Below the pieces are notes generated by a model, which saw nothing but the letters and a program-made list of their open reading frames with translations, was not told the origin of the DNA and did not search any database. Shown here piece after piece: positions 1-7,815 of a stretch of 64,000 nucleotides of DNA. The stretch's first letter is position 1, and every line of letters starts with the position of its first letter. The position numbers and the translations under genes were made by a program. The DNA is taken from positions 1 through 64,000 of the forward strand of contig CALMWC010000007.1 in NCBI GenBank assembly GCA_937801655.1. The letters run 5' to 3'. Source of the DNA: an uncultured Gammaproteobacteria bacterium. GTDB taxonomy: Bacteria; Pseudomonadota; Gammaproteobacteria; Steroidobacterales; UBA11654.

Positions 1-334
1 CTGTGCAAGCAGAATTGAGATCAAAAGCTGCTGCTTTCTTATTACCAATATTTTTTTGGATTCTAGAAGCAGTACTTGGAATTAAGAACTCAGGTGTGCA
101 AGTTGCCATAATTACGGCATCTATTTCGCTTGGGTCTTTGTTTGCTGAAGCCAATGCATGCTGAGCTGCAATTGTTCCCATATCACTTAAAGAGGTATGA
201 GCTATTCTTCTTTCTTTGACTCCTGTTCTTGAAGTAATCCATTCATCATCAGTATCGAGAATACTTTCAAGATCTTTGTTTGTAAGAACAGATGGAGGCG
301 TACATTTACCCCATCCTGTAATCTCTATGCCCAT
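1..334 (-). CDS. beta-ketoacyl-ACP synthase III (FabH-like), partial at window edge
   Basis: Only the N-terminal 111 or so residues lie in the window; the gene runs off the left edge. The visible part has the KAS III hallmarks: the [14 protein letters not shown] segment near residues 29-43, the [11 protein letters not shown] strand, and the start of the active-site region DLNSAC with the nucleophilic Cys at about residue 110. The family condenses an acyl-CoA starter with malonyl-ACP to begin fatty-acid synthesis, and some members instead make specialised alkyl chains. It follows the flavoprotein gene by 38 bases on the same strand. It is not in the usual plsX-fabH-fabD-fabG order, so a specialised KAS III is possible. 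The start at 334 gives the expected N-terminus. Confidence 0.85.
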   Translation of the reverse strand, partial: MGIEITGWGKCTPPSVLTNKDLESILDTDDEWITSRTGVKERRIAHTSLSDMGTIAAQHALASANKDPSEIDAVIMATCTPEFLIPSTASRIQKNIGNKKAAAFDLNSACT

Positions 335-372
335 AATTATCTATACCCCTAATGATCATTAATATACTACAG

Positions 373-1425
373 TCATTTATTCTTTAACCCTAATCGTTCT
401 TGAAGTTTTGGACTGGTCGTAGTGTATTGTAAGTGAACCTTTTTTCCAGGCTCAATGATTGCTTTAGCTGCAAAAGCAGCCAATGCCGATTCATGGAAAC
501 CACTCAGAATTAATTTCTTTTTCCCTGGGTAATTTGCAATGTCGCCAATAGCAAAGATACCTTTTTGATTGGTTTCATAAGTTTCAGTATTCACTTCAAT
601 TGCTTTTTTATTAATATCAAGACCCCATTCAGCTATAGGACCTAATTTAGGAGATAAGCCAAAGAAGACTAACAACTGATTTCCAGTAATCATTTCCTCA
701 TTACCATTAATGGATAAAGTAATATTAGTTAATTCACCATTATTAATTTCATACCCTCTTAATATTGCCTTCTCTATAACTTTTAATTGATTCTTTTTCT
801 CTAATTCTTTAACTTTCTTGATAGACGCGACAGCCCCTCTCCATTCATCTCTTCTATGAATGAGCTTTACGGATCCATTAGGACCTAATAATTGACTGTT
901 TGAAGCGAATTCTATAGCCCAGTCTAGAGCAGAATCACCACCACCCATGATGATAATATCCTTATTTAAAAAATGAGATCTATCACTAACTTTATAGTGC
1001 AACCATTGGCCCTCATATTGTTCAATATCTTTAAGTTTAATTTTCTTTGGTTGAAAGGAGCCTACACCTCCAGCAATAAATATAGTTTTTGTATTGAATG
1101 AATTATTTTGATTAGTAGTAACCAAATAAGTATGGTCTTTCTTCTCAACCGATACTACTTCTTCTCCAAGAATGATATTAGGGTTAAATGGATTGATTTG
1201 TTCCATTAAGTTATTAACCAGTTCTTGGCCAGTGCAGACTGGTATGCCTGGGATATCATAGATGGGTTTATCTGGGTATAGTTCAGAGCATTGACCTCCT
1301 ACATTAGGAAGGCTATCAATCAGCACTGAATCAATGCCTAGAAGCCCTAGTTCAAAGACTTGAAACAGACCACATGGCCCTGCTCCAATGATTAATGAAT
1401 CAATGTTTTTAGTTTGTTCAACCAT
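373..1425 (-). CDS. NAD(P)/FAD-dependent oxidoreductase, ferredoxin-NADP reductase type 2 family
   Basis: This 350-residue two-nucleotide-binding flavoprotein has an N-terminal FAD motif (IIGAGPCGLF, residues 12-21), the GGQCSELYPDKPIYDIPG segment typical of thioredoxin-reductase-like FNRs, a central NADPH motif (IIMGGGDSALDWAIEFA) and a C-terminal FAD segment (GIFAIGDIANYPGKKKLI). The redox CxxC of true thioredoxin reductase is missing, which points to the YumC-type ferredoxin/flavodoxin-NADP+ reductase group. The likely role is cytoplasmic electron supply to low-potential carriers. Its start overlaps the end of holB by 8 bases, so it is probably translated in the same tmk-holB transcript. 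The physiological electron partner cannot be read from the sequence. Confidence 0.85.
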   Translation of the reverse strand: MVEQTKNIDSLIIGAGPCGLFQVFELGLLGIDSVLIDSLPNVGGQCSELYPDKPIYDIPGIPVCTGQELVNNLMEQINPFNPNIILGEEVVSVEKKDHTYLVTTNQNNSFNTKTIFIAGGVGSFQPKKIKLKDIEQYEGQWLHYKVSDRSHFLNKDIIIMGGGDSALDWAIEFASNSQLLGPNGSVKLIHRRDEWRGAVASIKKVKELEKKNQLKVIEKAILRGYEINNGELTNITLSINGNEEMITGNQLLVFFGLSPKLGPIAEWGLDINKKAIEVNTETYETNQKGIFAIGDIANYPGKKKLILSGFHESALAAFAAKAIIEPGKKVHLQYTTTSPKLQERLGLKNK

Positions 1426-2392
1426 TTTTTATTAAACCCTTTGCATCCGAATAAATTGGTACAAGTAAATTACTAATTTGTAGATTCCAATTTAATGCTT
1501 TTCCATTAAGTAAATATTGTCTAATAGTAGCGATTTCATTTAAATATTGAAAACAATGTTCTGTATCAACATCTGATTGTAATAATTTTTCGAAGCTACT
1601 GGGCATGGATTTTTTAATGTTTAGAAGGTTTCCATCAATTAAATTTGATATCCACTTGTAAAGAATACTTAAATTAACATCAAGTTCTTCTGATTTCCAT
1701 GAATTAGCCACTTGAGAGGGTTTAGTATTTCTTAGAGCCAATGAATTAATATCTTCACTGATTGCTTTAATTTTAGAGTTAAAATAATCATGACCTAATT
1801 CTTGAAGAAGAATTGGACGACACCCAAATATATTTAAGGCATCGTCCCATGACTCTTCTCCATAACCAGAGAGCCAGTTGGTGGATTCTTTCAGTGAGGG
1901 ATTTTTAATTTTTTGTATTTGTGTTCTGCTAATGATGGTTTGAGGCAATTTTTTTATTGATTCAGAAATGAGAATAATTAGCGTATCTTCAGGTGGCTCT
2001 TCAAGAATTTTCAATAAACTATTCATTGCTGGGTATGTCATTGATTCTGCTGGATGGATAATTACAACCTTGCCAATACCTTGATGACTTGTCAGTTGAA
2101 GAAATGATTTTGTCGATCTAATTTTTTCAATCGAGATGTTCAGCTTGCCCTCCTCAGGAATAATGAACTTAAAATCTGGATGAAATGATTCTTCTTCTAT
2201 AGAGTTAGTCGTTCCATTATTCAGGAAATCAGAAATATTTAAATAATCTTGAGCAAGATTTTTTGCAAGAATATTTCTACCTATCCCTTTTTCGCCATTG
2301 ATCAGTATGGCATGTGAATTATTATGTTTCTTGATGGACTCCGATAATTCATTATAACAAGTCATTAACCATGGCATTTGCTCAATATTCAT
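1418..2392 (-). CDS. holB: DNA polymerase III subunit delta' (clamp loader), divergent
   Basis: The 324-residue AAA+ clamp-loader subunit sits directly downstream of tmk, the standard tmk-holB pairing, with a 4-base overlap. Visible family features are the HAILINGEKGIGRN loop (residues 28-40), the MNSLLKILEEPPEDTLIILIS block and the sensor region ISRTQ. Three departures from typical delta' can be seen. The Walker A lysine is Arg39. The four zinc-module cysteines expected after the P-loop are missing; the corresponding stretch is FLNNGTTNSIEEESFHPDF. The usual SRCQ is SRTQ. Delta' does not hydrolyse ATP, so it can tolerate the first change. With delta and the DnaX product it would open the beta clamp for DNA loading. 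Confidence 0.88.
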   Translation of the reverse strand: MNIEQMPWLMTCYNELSESIKKHNNSHAILINGEKGIGRNILAKNLAQDYLNISDFLNNGTTNSIEEESFHPDFKFIIPEEGKLNISIEKIRSTKSFLQLTSHQGIGKVVIIHPAESMTYPAMNSLLKILEEPPEDTLIILISESIKKLPQTIISRTQIQKIKNPSLKESTNWLSGYGEESWDDALNIFGCRPILLQELGHDYFNSKIKAISEDINSLALRNTKPSQVANSWKSEELDVNLSILYKWISNLIDGNLLNIKKSMPSSFEKLLQSDVDTEHCFQYLNEIATIRQYLLNGKALNWNLQISNLLVPIYSDAKGLIKNG

Positions 2393-3009
2393 AATCGGAT
2401 TAACTCATTAAGCTGTTCTTTTATATCTATTTGCACTTCCTTAATTGGTCTTGAGGCATCAATTACTTTAATTCTTTTTTTGTATTTTTTTGCCATCTCT
2501 AAATAACCAGATCTAATTCTATTGAAAAACTCATCTTTCTCCGATTCAAAACGATCGTCTGGATTTAGTTTTCTTCTAGATTTAATAACATGTAATGGAG
2601 CGTCAAGAAGAAGTGTAAGATTGGGTTCAAAATCTTTCAGTACCATTTGCTTAATAGAATTTACAGCATCAAAACCAAGCTCTCTCCCATAACCCTGGTA
2701 AGCAAAGCTTGCATCAGTAAATCGATCACAAATAACCCAAGTTCCTTGTGAAAGTTTTGGTTTGATAACTTCATTAATATGAGAATCTCGAGCCGCAAAA
2801 AGAAGCATCAACTCTGCTGTAGGAGATATACTTTCTTGATTTTCAAAAAGTAAAATATTTCTTATTTTCTCGCCTACTTTTGTGCCGCCTGGTTCTCTTG
2901 AAATATGCGATTTAATTTTCTTTTTTTGTAAGTATTGAGAAATAAATTTAGCATTAGTAGACTTTCCTACACATTCAATACCTTCGATTGTTATAAATAA
3001 ACCGGACAT
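2389..3009 (-). CDS. tmk: thymidylate kinase
   Basis: This 206-residue kinase converts dTMP to dTDP with ATP and is essential for DNA precursor supply. The P-loop is GIECVGKST near residues 9-17, a variant of the usual G-x-x-G-x-GKST/T with Cys-Val before GKS. The substrate-binding DRFTDASFAYQG block and the arginine-rich lid (SRRKLNPDDRFE) are intact. Length is normal. It is the first gene of tmk-holB-flavoprotein. A terminator for the upstream acpP lies between, so tmk probably has its own promoter in the roughly 90 AT-rich bases before it. The usual neighbours pabC and mltG are absent here. Confidence 0.95.
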   Translation of the reverse strand: MSGLFITIEGIECVGKSTNAKFISQYLQKKKIKSHISREPGGTKVGEKIRNILLFENQESISPTAELMLLFAARDSHINEVIKPKLSQGTWVICDRFTDASFAYQGYGRELGFDAVNSIKQMVLKDFEPNLTLLLDAPLHVIKSRRKLNPDDRFESEKDEFFNRIRSGYLEMAKKYKKRIKVIDASRPIKEVQIDIKEQLNELIRL

Positions 3010-3098
3010 ACTTTGTTGCCACTATAAAATTATATTTTAGAATAATATTATGCATGAATAAAACTTGTTCAGAAGAATTATTCATCGAGGAAATGTAT

Positions 3099-3126
3099 AA
3101 AAAAAAGAATCTTTGTTACAAGATTC
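3099..3126 (-). terminator. Rho-independent terminator after acpP
   Basis: On the minus strand a 7-bp stem (arms at 3120-3126 and 3107-3113, 6-base loop) is followed by eight consecutive T residues (3106-3099). It lies about 50 bases past the acpP stop, so it separates acpP from tmk. Confidence 0.75.
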
Positions 3127-3176
3127 CTTAAAATATTTTTTTATTATCAGTCTTGGTAAATAAGACTTAAGTAATA

Positions 3177-3410
3177 TTAATCTGAATTTTTATTTATATA
3201 GTCTATTGCTGATTGAACTGTAAGGATATTTTCAGCATGTTCATCAGATATTTCTATTTCAAATTCTTCTTCAAGTGCCATAACGAGCTCAACAGTATCT
3301 AGTGAGTCAGCACCTAGATCATCGATGAAACTAGATTCATTTTTAATTTCTTCTGCACCCACACCAAGTTGCTCAGCTACTAAACCTTTTACTCTTTCTT
3401 CAACGCTCAT
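3177..3410 (-). CDS. acpP: acyl carrier protein
   Basis: The 77-residue acidic helical protein carries the phosphopantetheine attachment motif [11 protein letters not shown], with the modified serine at residue 36. Length and N-terminus ([11 protein letters not shown]) match housekeeping AcpP. It holds growing acyl chains for the type II fatty-acid synthase. It follows fabG on the same strand after 75 bases that contain a candidate promoter, so it may be expressed both with fabG and alone at a high level. The usual downstream fabF is replaced by tmk. Confidence 0.97.
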   Translation of the reverse strand: MSVEERVKGLVAEQLGVGAEEIKNESSFIDDLGADSLDTVELVMALEEEFEIEISDEHAENILTVQSAIDYINKNSD

Positions 3411-3439
3411 TTGACTACCCCTAAGTTAATGATGAATGT

Positions 3440-3467
3440 ATTCTATGATAATTATTTCTTTTCTCAA
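3440..3467 (-). promoter_or_regulatory. candidate sigma-70 promoter for acpP
   Basis: Read on the minus strand, TTGAGA (3467-3462) and TAGAAT (3445-3440) are separated by 16 bases, and the acpP start codon lies about 30 bases downstream. This is found by eye only. A strong independent promoter would fit the high demand for ACP. Confidence 0.45.
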
Positions 3468-3485
3468 GTTATTTTATAAAAAAAG

Positions 3486-4250
3486 TTATTCCATATGCAT
3501 ACCACCATTCACATGAAGGGTTTGCCCAGTTATGTAAGAGCCTGCTGAAGATGCAAGGTATAAAGCTGCTTTTGCAATGTCCTCAGGCTTACCAAATCGC
3601 TTCAAAGGTATATTATTCATCATAGTTTTATTCAGTTCATCACTGATATCTTTAGTCATATCCGTTGATATATAGCCTGGTGCAATGACATTAACTGTGA
3701 TACCTCTCGAGCCCACTTCTTTTGCTAATGATTTTGTCAATCCAATCAGTCCTGATTTTGCAGCACTATAATGTGCATTACCAATAGCACCTGTGTTACC
3801 AATTACTGAACCAATATTGATAATTTTTCCATGTCTTTTTTTAAGCATCGAGCTAATAACACCTTTGCTGAGATAAAAAATAGAAGATAAATTAGTTTCC
3901 ATAACTCTATGCCAATCCTCATCTTTAATTCTCATGAATAAGCTTTCAAGACTGATTCCAGCATTGTTAACCAAGATTGAAGGCATTAAATTGTCTTCTT
4001 TTAATTTTTTAAGACTTTGAGAAATTTGTGATGATTCAGAGACATCCAAAACAATTCCATGTCCTTCTATCTCCATGTCTAGAAAACGTTTTGTGATTTT
4101 ATCAGCGCCTTCTTGTGAAGTGGCAGTTCCTATAACTATACTGCCTTGTTGACCAAATAAATCAGCAATGCTCGCACCAATACCTCTGGATGCTCCTGTA
4201 ACCAATGAAATCTCATCTTTTAGATCATTGTTATTGGTTTTTATATTCAT
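3486..4250 (-). CDS. fabG: 3-oxoacyl-[ACP] reductase
   Basis: This classical SDR of 254 residues carries the cofactor motif TGASRGIG (residues 18-25), NNAGIS, and the catalytic Ser-Tyr-Lys set (GSVIG ... YSAAK). The C-terminal PEDIA..ALYLAS and ITGQTLHVNGGM blocks are diagnostic of FabG. It reduces 3-oxoacyl-ACP with NADPH in the elongation cycle. The start gives about nine extra residues (NIKTNNND...) compared with typical FabG. A weak AGAGG sits about 12 bases upstream, and no closer in-frame ATG is seen. Its place just before acpP supports the housekeeping role. Confidence 0.93.
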   Translation of the reverse strand: MNIKTNNNDLKDEISLVTGASRGIGASIADLFGQQGSIVIGTATSQEGADKITKRFLDMEIEGHGIVLDVSESSQISQSLKKLKEDNLMPSILVNNAGISLESLFMRIKDEDWHRVMETNLSSIFYLSKGVISSMLKKRHGKIINIGSVIGNTGAIGNAHYSAAKSGLIGLTKSLAKEVGSRGITVNVIAPGYISTDMTKDISDELNKTMMNNIPLKRFGKPEDIAKAALYLASSAGSYITGQTLHVNGGMHME

Positions 4251-4273
4251 AATTGAATTATACCTCTAGGTTA

Positions 4274-5545
4274 TTAGATTTGAATTAACTTTCTTTGTTC
4301 TATCTCTTTATCATTGATCTTCAGGAAACTTGCAAAAATCATTGAGAGTATAACTACGATTAGAATGATTAAAAAAGAAAATTGATAACTTCCCGTTTGA
4401 TCAAAAAAGAAACCAGTCATTACTGGACCTAGACCTGCACCGATCGTATCAGTAAGGTTAATTATACCCGTTATTTTACCAAGAGATTTCAAACCAAATA
4501 AATCTGCTGAAAGTAGTTGTTTTAAAGTATAGATACCACCAAAACCAAGACCAAATATACCTAGGCCAAACCAAATAAAATATGAGTTATTATTTGATAC
4601 AGACAATGTCAGTAAGGAAGCCCCAATTATTAACAATACAAAGTAGCAAAGTAAAACTTTTTTTCTTCCATAATCTTCAGCAAAAAATCCACAGCTAATT
4701 TTTCCAATCAAGCTGCCTAGGAAAAGTAATGTGGCACTAATGGATGCTACCTGAGTATTAAATCCTGAATCTTTGAGAAATAAAAATGCATTTGTTGTCA
4801 TTCCCATAATGGCGTAAAAAATACACATAGCCATCAATATAATAAACCAAAGATTTTTATTTTTTATAGCTTCAATGAATGTGAATTCATCTAATTTTTT
4901 TTTATCTGAGTGAATATCATTTAATATTAATTTATTTCTTTGAGGCATCTCATGAAGAAGAAAACCTACAACAACTAACATAAATATTGGAATAATTGAA
5001 TTCCACATAAGTATTGTTCTCCATTCCATAAAATTTAACATCCAAGCATAAACAGGGGTTAGAACTCCAGATCCAATACTTGATCCAGCTGCCATAATTC
5101 CTAATCCCAAAGCTCTATTCTGGGAGAACCATCTTGATATCAATATGACATTTACCAGGGAACCAACAAAAATGAGTGTGGGTCCAAAAATGAGATAAAT
5201 AATATAGATATCACTGAGAGAGTTAATTTTAGAATAAGAATAAGTAGCAAAGCTAAGTCCCACTAAACCAATCATAATAATGGGTTTTACTCCATATTTA
5301 TCAGCAAAAATACCTGTCAGAAAGCCAAAACAAGCTGCAGACCAAATCATTATGGTCTCTCTCAATTTTAATTCACCTCTGGATATAGATTGGCCTTCAG
5401 CATTAGTTAATGTATTTAATATAATGTCATCAAAAACAGTTGGGCCCCCAAAAGTCATACCATTGACCACGATCATAAGTGCTACTGATATTGAAAGGAT
5501 TACCCATCGATAAGAAGGGTCTGATTTAATTTTCCGAAGGAGCAT
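4274..5545 (-). CDS. MFS transporter (OFA/monocarboxylate-like), paralog 2 of a tandem pair
   Basis: This is a 423-residue polytopic protein with about 12 predicted hydrophobic helices and a charged cytoplasmic loop near residues 205-225. Features of the oxalate/formate antiporter and monocarboxylate branch are visible: FGPTLIFVGSLVNVILISRWFSQNRALGLGIMAAGSSIGSG, and the C-terminal DLFGLKSLGKITGIINLTDTIGAGLGPVMTGFFFD. It is clearly homologous over its full length to the gene just upstream, 7 bases away, and the two are probably co-transcribed. The substrate is unknown; carboxylates would be the family expectation. It could also be half of a heteromeric pair, but MFS proteins normally work singly. 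Confidence 0.85.
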   Translation of the reverse strand: MLLRKIKSDPSYRWVILSISVALMIVVNGMTFGGPTVFDDIILNTLTNAEGQSISRGELKLRETIMIWSAACFGFLTGIFADKYGVKPIIMIGLVGLSFATYSYSKINSLSDIYIIYLIFGPTLIFVGSLVNVILISRWFSQNRALGLGIMAAGSSIGSGVLTPVYAWMLNFMEWRTILMWNSIIPIFMLVVVGFLLHEMPQRNKLILNDIHSDKKKLDEFTFIEAIKNKNLWFIILMAMCIFYAIMGMTTNAFLFLKDSGFNTQVASISATLLFLGSLIGKISCGFFAEDYGRKKVLLCYFVLLIIGASLLTLSVSNNNSYFIWFGLGIFGLGFGGIYTLKQLLSADLFGLKSLGKITGIINLTDTIGAGLGPVMTGFFFDQTGSYQFSFLIILIVVILSMIFASFLKINDKEIEQRKLIQI

Positions 5546-5552
5546 TATTTTG

Positions 5553-6818
5553 TTATCTATTTGCTTCTATTTGTTTGTCATCAATTTGCAAAAGTGAAGA
5601 GGAAATTAAGGCAATTACAAGCAAACAACTGATAACCGAGAATGGTACGAGATAACCTTGAGTCATATCGTATAGATAACCAGTCATAACAGGGCCTAAT
5701 CCACCTCCTAATGTATCCACTATATTAATAACTCCCATAATCTTTCCAAGAGACACTAAGCCAAATAGATCTGCTGTTAATAACTGAATTAAAGTGTAAA
5801 GACCACCCCATCCTGTTCCATAAAGAGCGAGTCCAGCCCAAACAAATACCGGATCTTTAAAGAAAATTGCAAGTACTATAAGGATGGATCCAATCAACAT
5901 AATCCCTACTCCCATAAGAAGTACAGCTTTTCTACCAATCATTTCTGCTAACTTGCCACTAAAAAACTTACCAATAAAGCCTCCAAAGAAAATTAATGAA
6001 ACTCCAGTAGCAGAAACCTGTGGGGGATATTCTTCATTTCTTAAAAGCAAGAAAACATGATCTGCCATGGCTAAGATAGAATAAAAAGTACAAAAAGCCA
6101 TTAGTGAAAGAAACCAGAAATTTTTATTTTTTAATGCTTGAATGAGTGTAAAACCAGTTAAGGGTTTAACCTCCTCTTTTATTTCATTTTTATTTTGAGT
6201 CTCTATTAATTCTTGTGGACCATCTTTGATGAGTATTATCAATAGAGGTATGAGTGTCAGTGGGACTATACTCAACCATGTCATGACCTCTCTCCAGTCA
6301 CCCATGGATAGTAGATAAGTATTAATTTGAGGAAATGTACCATTACCAACACTGGTTCCTGCTAACAGTATTCCAATCGCTAAACCACGATTATTGCTGA
6401 ACCAACGAGAAATCAAAATGACATTTACTATCATGCCAGAGACGCATAGAACCAAGCCCATGAATGCATGAATGATGTACATATCCATTAATGAGTCCGC
6501 CTTTCCATATTGCCAAAAACAAGCTGACAATATAAGTAGGCCAATAACCATCAGCTTTTTCACACCAAATTTATCGGCAATGATTCCTGAGAAGACTCCA
6601 AAAATACCTGCTGACCATAATGTGATTCCACTTTTAATTTTCAGATCACCCACTAAGATATCTTCACCTGATATTTCTTTAAGTGATTGCATAATTTTCT
6701 CATCAAATACAGGAAGGCCTCCAAGCGTCAGGCCATTAGTAATTGCAATAAGAAGAAAACAGATAGGTAGGATAATCCATCTATATGTATTAGGATCTTT
6801 GGGTAATAAATTAAACAT
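5553..6818 (-). CDS. MFS transporter (OFA/monocarboxylate-like), paralog 1 of a tandem pair
   Basis: The 421-residue membrane protein has the same architecture as its downstream paralog. Both start with a short cytoplasmic N-terminus and a YRWIIL(P/S)I first helix, then VNVILISRWFS(N/Q)NRGLAIGI, and end with DLFGLVSLGKIMGVINIVDTLGGGLGPVMTG. It is the first gene of the pair and is divergent from the VOC gene at 6907, with 88 bases between the two start codons that should hold both promoters. The likely substrate is an organic anion. Adjacency to VOC and LLM enzyme genes suggests uptake of the compound they process, but this is inference. Confidence 0.85.
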   Translation of the reverse strand: MFNLLPKDPNTYRWIILPICFLLIAITNGLTLGGLPVFDEKIMQSLKEISGEDILVGDLKIKSGITLWSAGIFGVFSGIIADKFGVKKLMVIGLLILSACFWQYGKADSLMDMYIIHAFMGLVLCVSGMIVNVILISRWFSNNRGLAIGILLAGTSVGNGTFPQINTYLLSMGDWREVMTWLSIVPLTLIPLLIILIKDGPQELIETQNKNEIKEEVKPLTGFTLIQALKNKNFWFLSLMAFCTFYSILAMADHVFLLLRNEEYPPQVSATGVSLIFFGGFIGKFFSGKLAEMIGRKAVLLMGVGIMLIGSILIVLAIFFKDPVFVWAGLALYGTGWGGLYTLIQLLTADLFGLVSLGKIMGVINIVDTLGGGLGPVMTGYLYDMTQGYLVPFSVISCLLVIALISSSLLQIDDKQIEANR

Positions 6819-6906
6819 ACGATTAGTTTCCTTTTATATTTAATCAAACATACAGTATTCTATATTCATCAAAATTAACATATTAATTATTCAATAGGAG
6901 TTTTAA

Positions 6907-7794
6907 ATGTTGAAATCAATCGTTATGGTAACGATGTTAGTTACAAATCTAAATATTACAGAGGAAGCTTATAACAATCATTTAAATTACGAAGTTGTTG
7001 ATAGAGGAGTAATTGATGAACAACTCGGAAATATTTGGGATGCAGATGGCATGTTGGATCATCCTTATTTGGTAATGCAGCCTAGTAGCAACCAAGAAGT
7101 TTATTTAAGATTCATTGAGTGTGAAGACACAACGAATTATAAACCCGTTGGCACTCATGGTTGGAACTCTACAGAAATATTGGTAGAAGACCCAGATCAA
7201 CTGGCTCTTGATCTAAAAGATTCTGAGTTTGATATTATAGGTATGCCTTATGATTTATATCCCACTCCAGATGCACCCAGAGCAATGCAGGTTCTTGGTC
7301 CCTCCCAAGAGATGGTTTACTTAACTAGAATTATTCCTGAAGGCAGTGGATTCAATTTAGGCGGTGCTCAATCATATGTTGATCGAGTTTTTATTATGGT
7401 AGTAGGTGGACCATCCATGGAAGACCTACAATCTTTTTACAGGGATAAACTAAACATGCCGGTCACAGAAGCCTCCGATTGGTCTATTGGAGTTATCTCT
7501 TCATTGAATGATTTACCAGAAGACACTGTTTATCCTTTGGCATTAGCAACTTTTGAGAAAGATTTTGCTATTGAACTGGATGAGTACCCACCTGCAATGG
7601 TTTCTAGGGAGCTTGCAATAGGCCATCTCCCCCCTTCCACTGCTGCAGTTTCTTTTTTAGTTGAATCTCTTGATGATGCAAAAGTGGAATGGAGAGAGGA
7701 ACCAAATTTTGTTCAAGCTTTTCCATACAATGGTCGACGTGTAGGTGTCACTATTGGTCCTGCTGGAGAGTGGATAGAATTAATTGAAAACTAA
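6907..7794 (+). CDS. two-domain VOC-superfamily protein, paralog A
   Basis: The 295-residue protein looks like two vicinal-oxygen-chelate modules in tandem (roughly residues 1-130 and 140-295). Recognisable pieces are HGWNSTEILVEDPDQL, RAMQVLGPSQEMVYLT and a closing TIGPAGEWIELIE strand. The VOC fold covers glyoxalases, ring-cleaving dioxygenases and isomerases. I do not see a convincing full set of His/Glu metal ligands, so the reaction cannot be named. It is strongly similar to the gene at 32636. It is followed after 21 bases by an LLM flavin oxidoreductase, probably in one transcript. The start at 6907 has AGGAG about 8 bases upstream. Confidence 0.75.
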   Translation: MLKSIVMVTMLVTNLNITEEAYNNHLNYEVVDRGVIDEQLGNIWDADGMLDHPYLVMQPSSNQEVYLRFIECEDTTNYKPVGTHGWNSTEILVEDPDQLALDLKDSEFDIIGMPYDLYPTPDAPRAMQVLGPSQEMVYLTRIIPEGSGFNLGGAQSYVDRVFIMVVGGPSMEDLQSFYRDKLNMPVTEASDWSIGVISSLNDLPEDTVYPLALATFEKDFAIELDEYPPAMVSRELAIGHLPPSTAAVSFLVESLDDAKVEWREEPNFVQAFPYNGRRVGVTIGPAGEWIELIEN

Positions 7795-7815
7795 AATCTA
7801 AACTGACTTAAATAA

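Noticed and set aside
5280-5513. Open frames opposite the MFS genes and other long genes
   Set aside because: They lie antisense to well-supported genes, have no ribosome sites or family similarity, and their composition follows the opposite gene.
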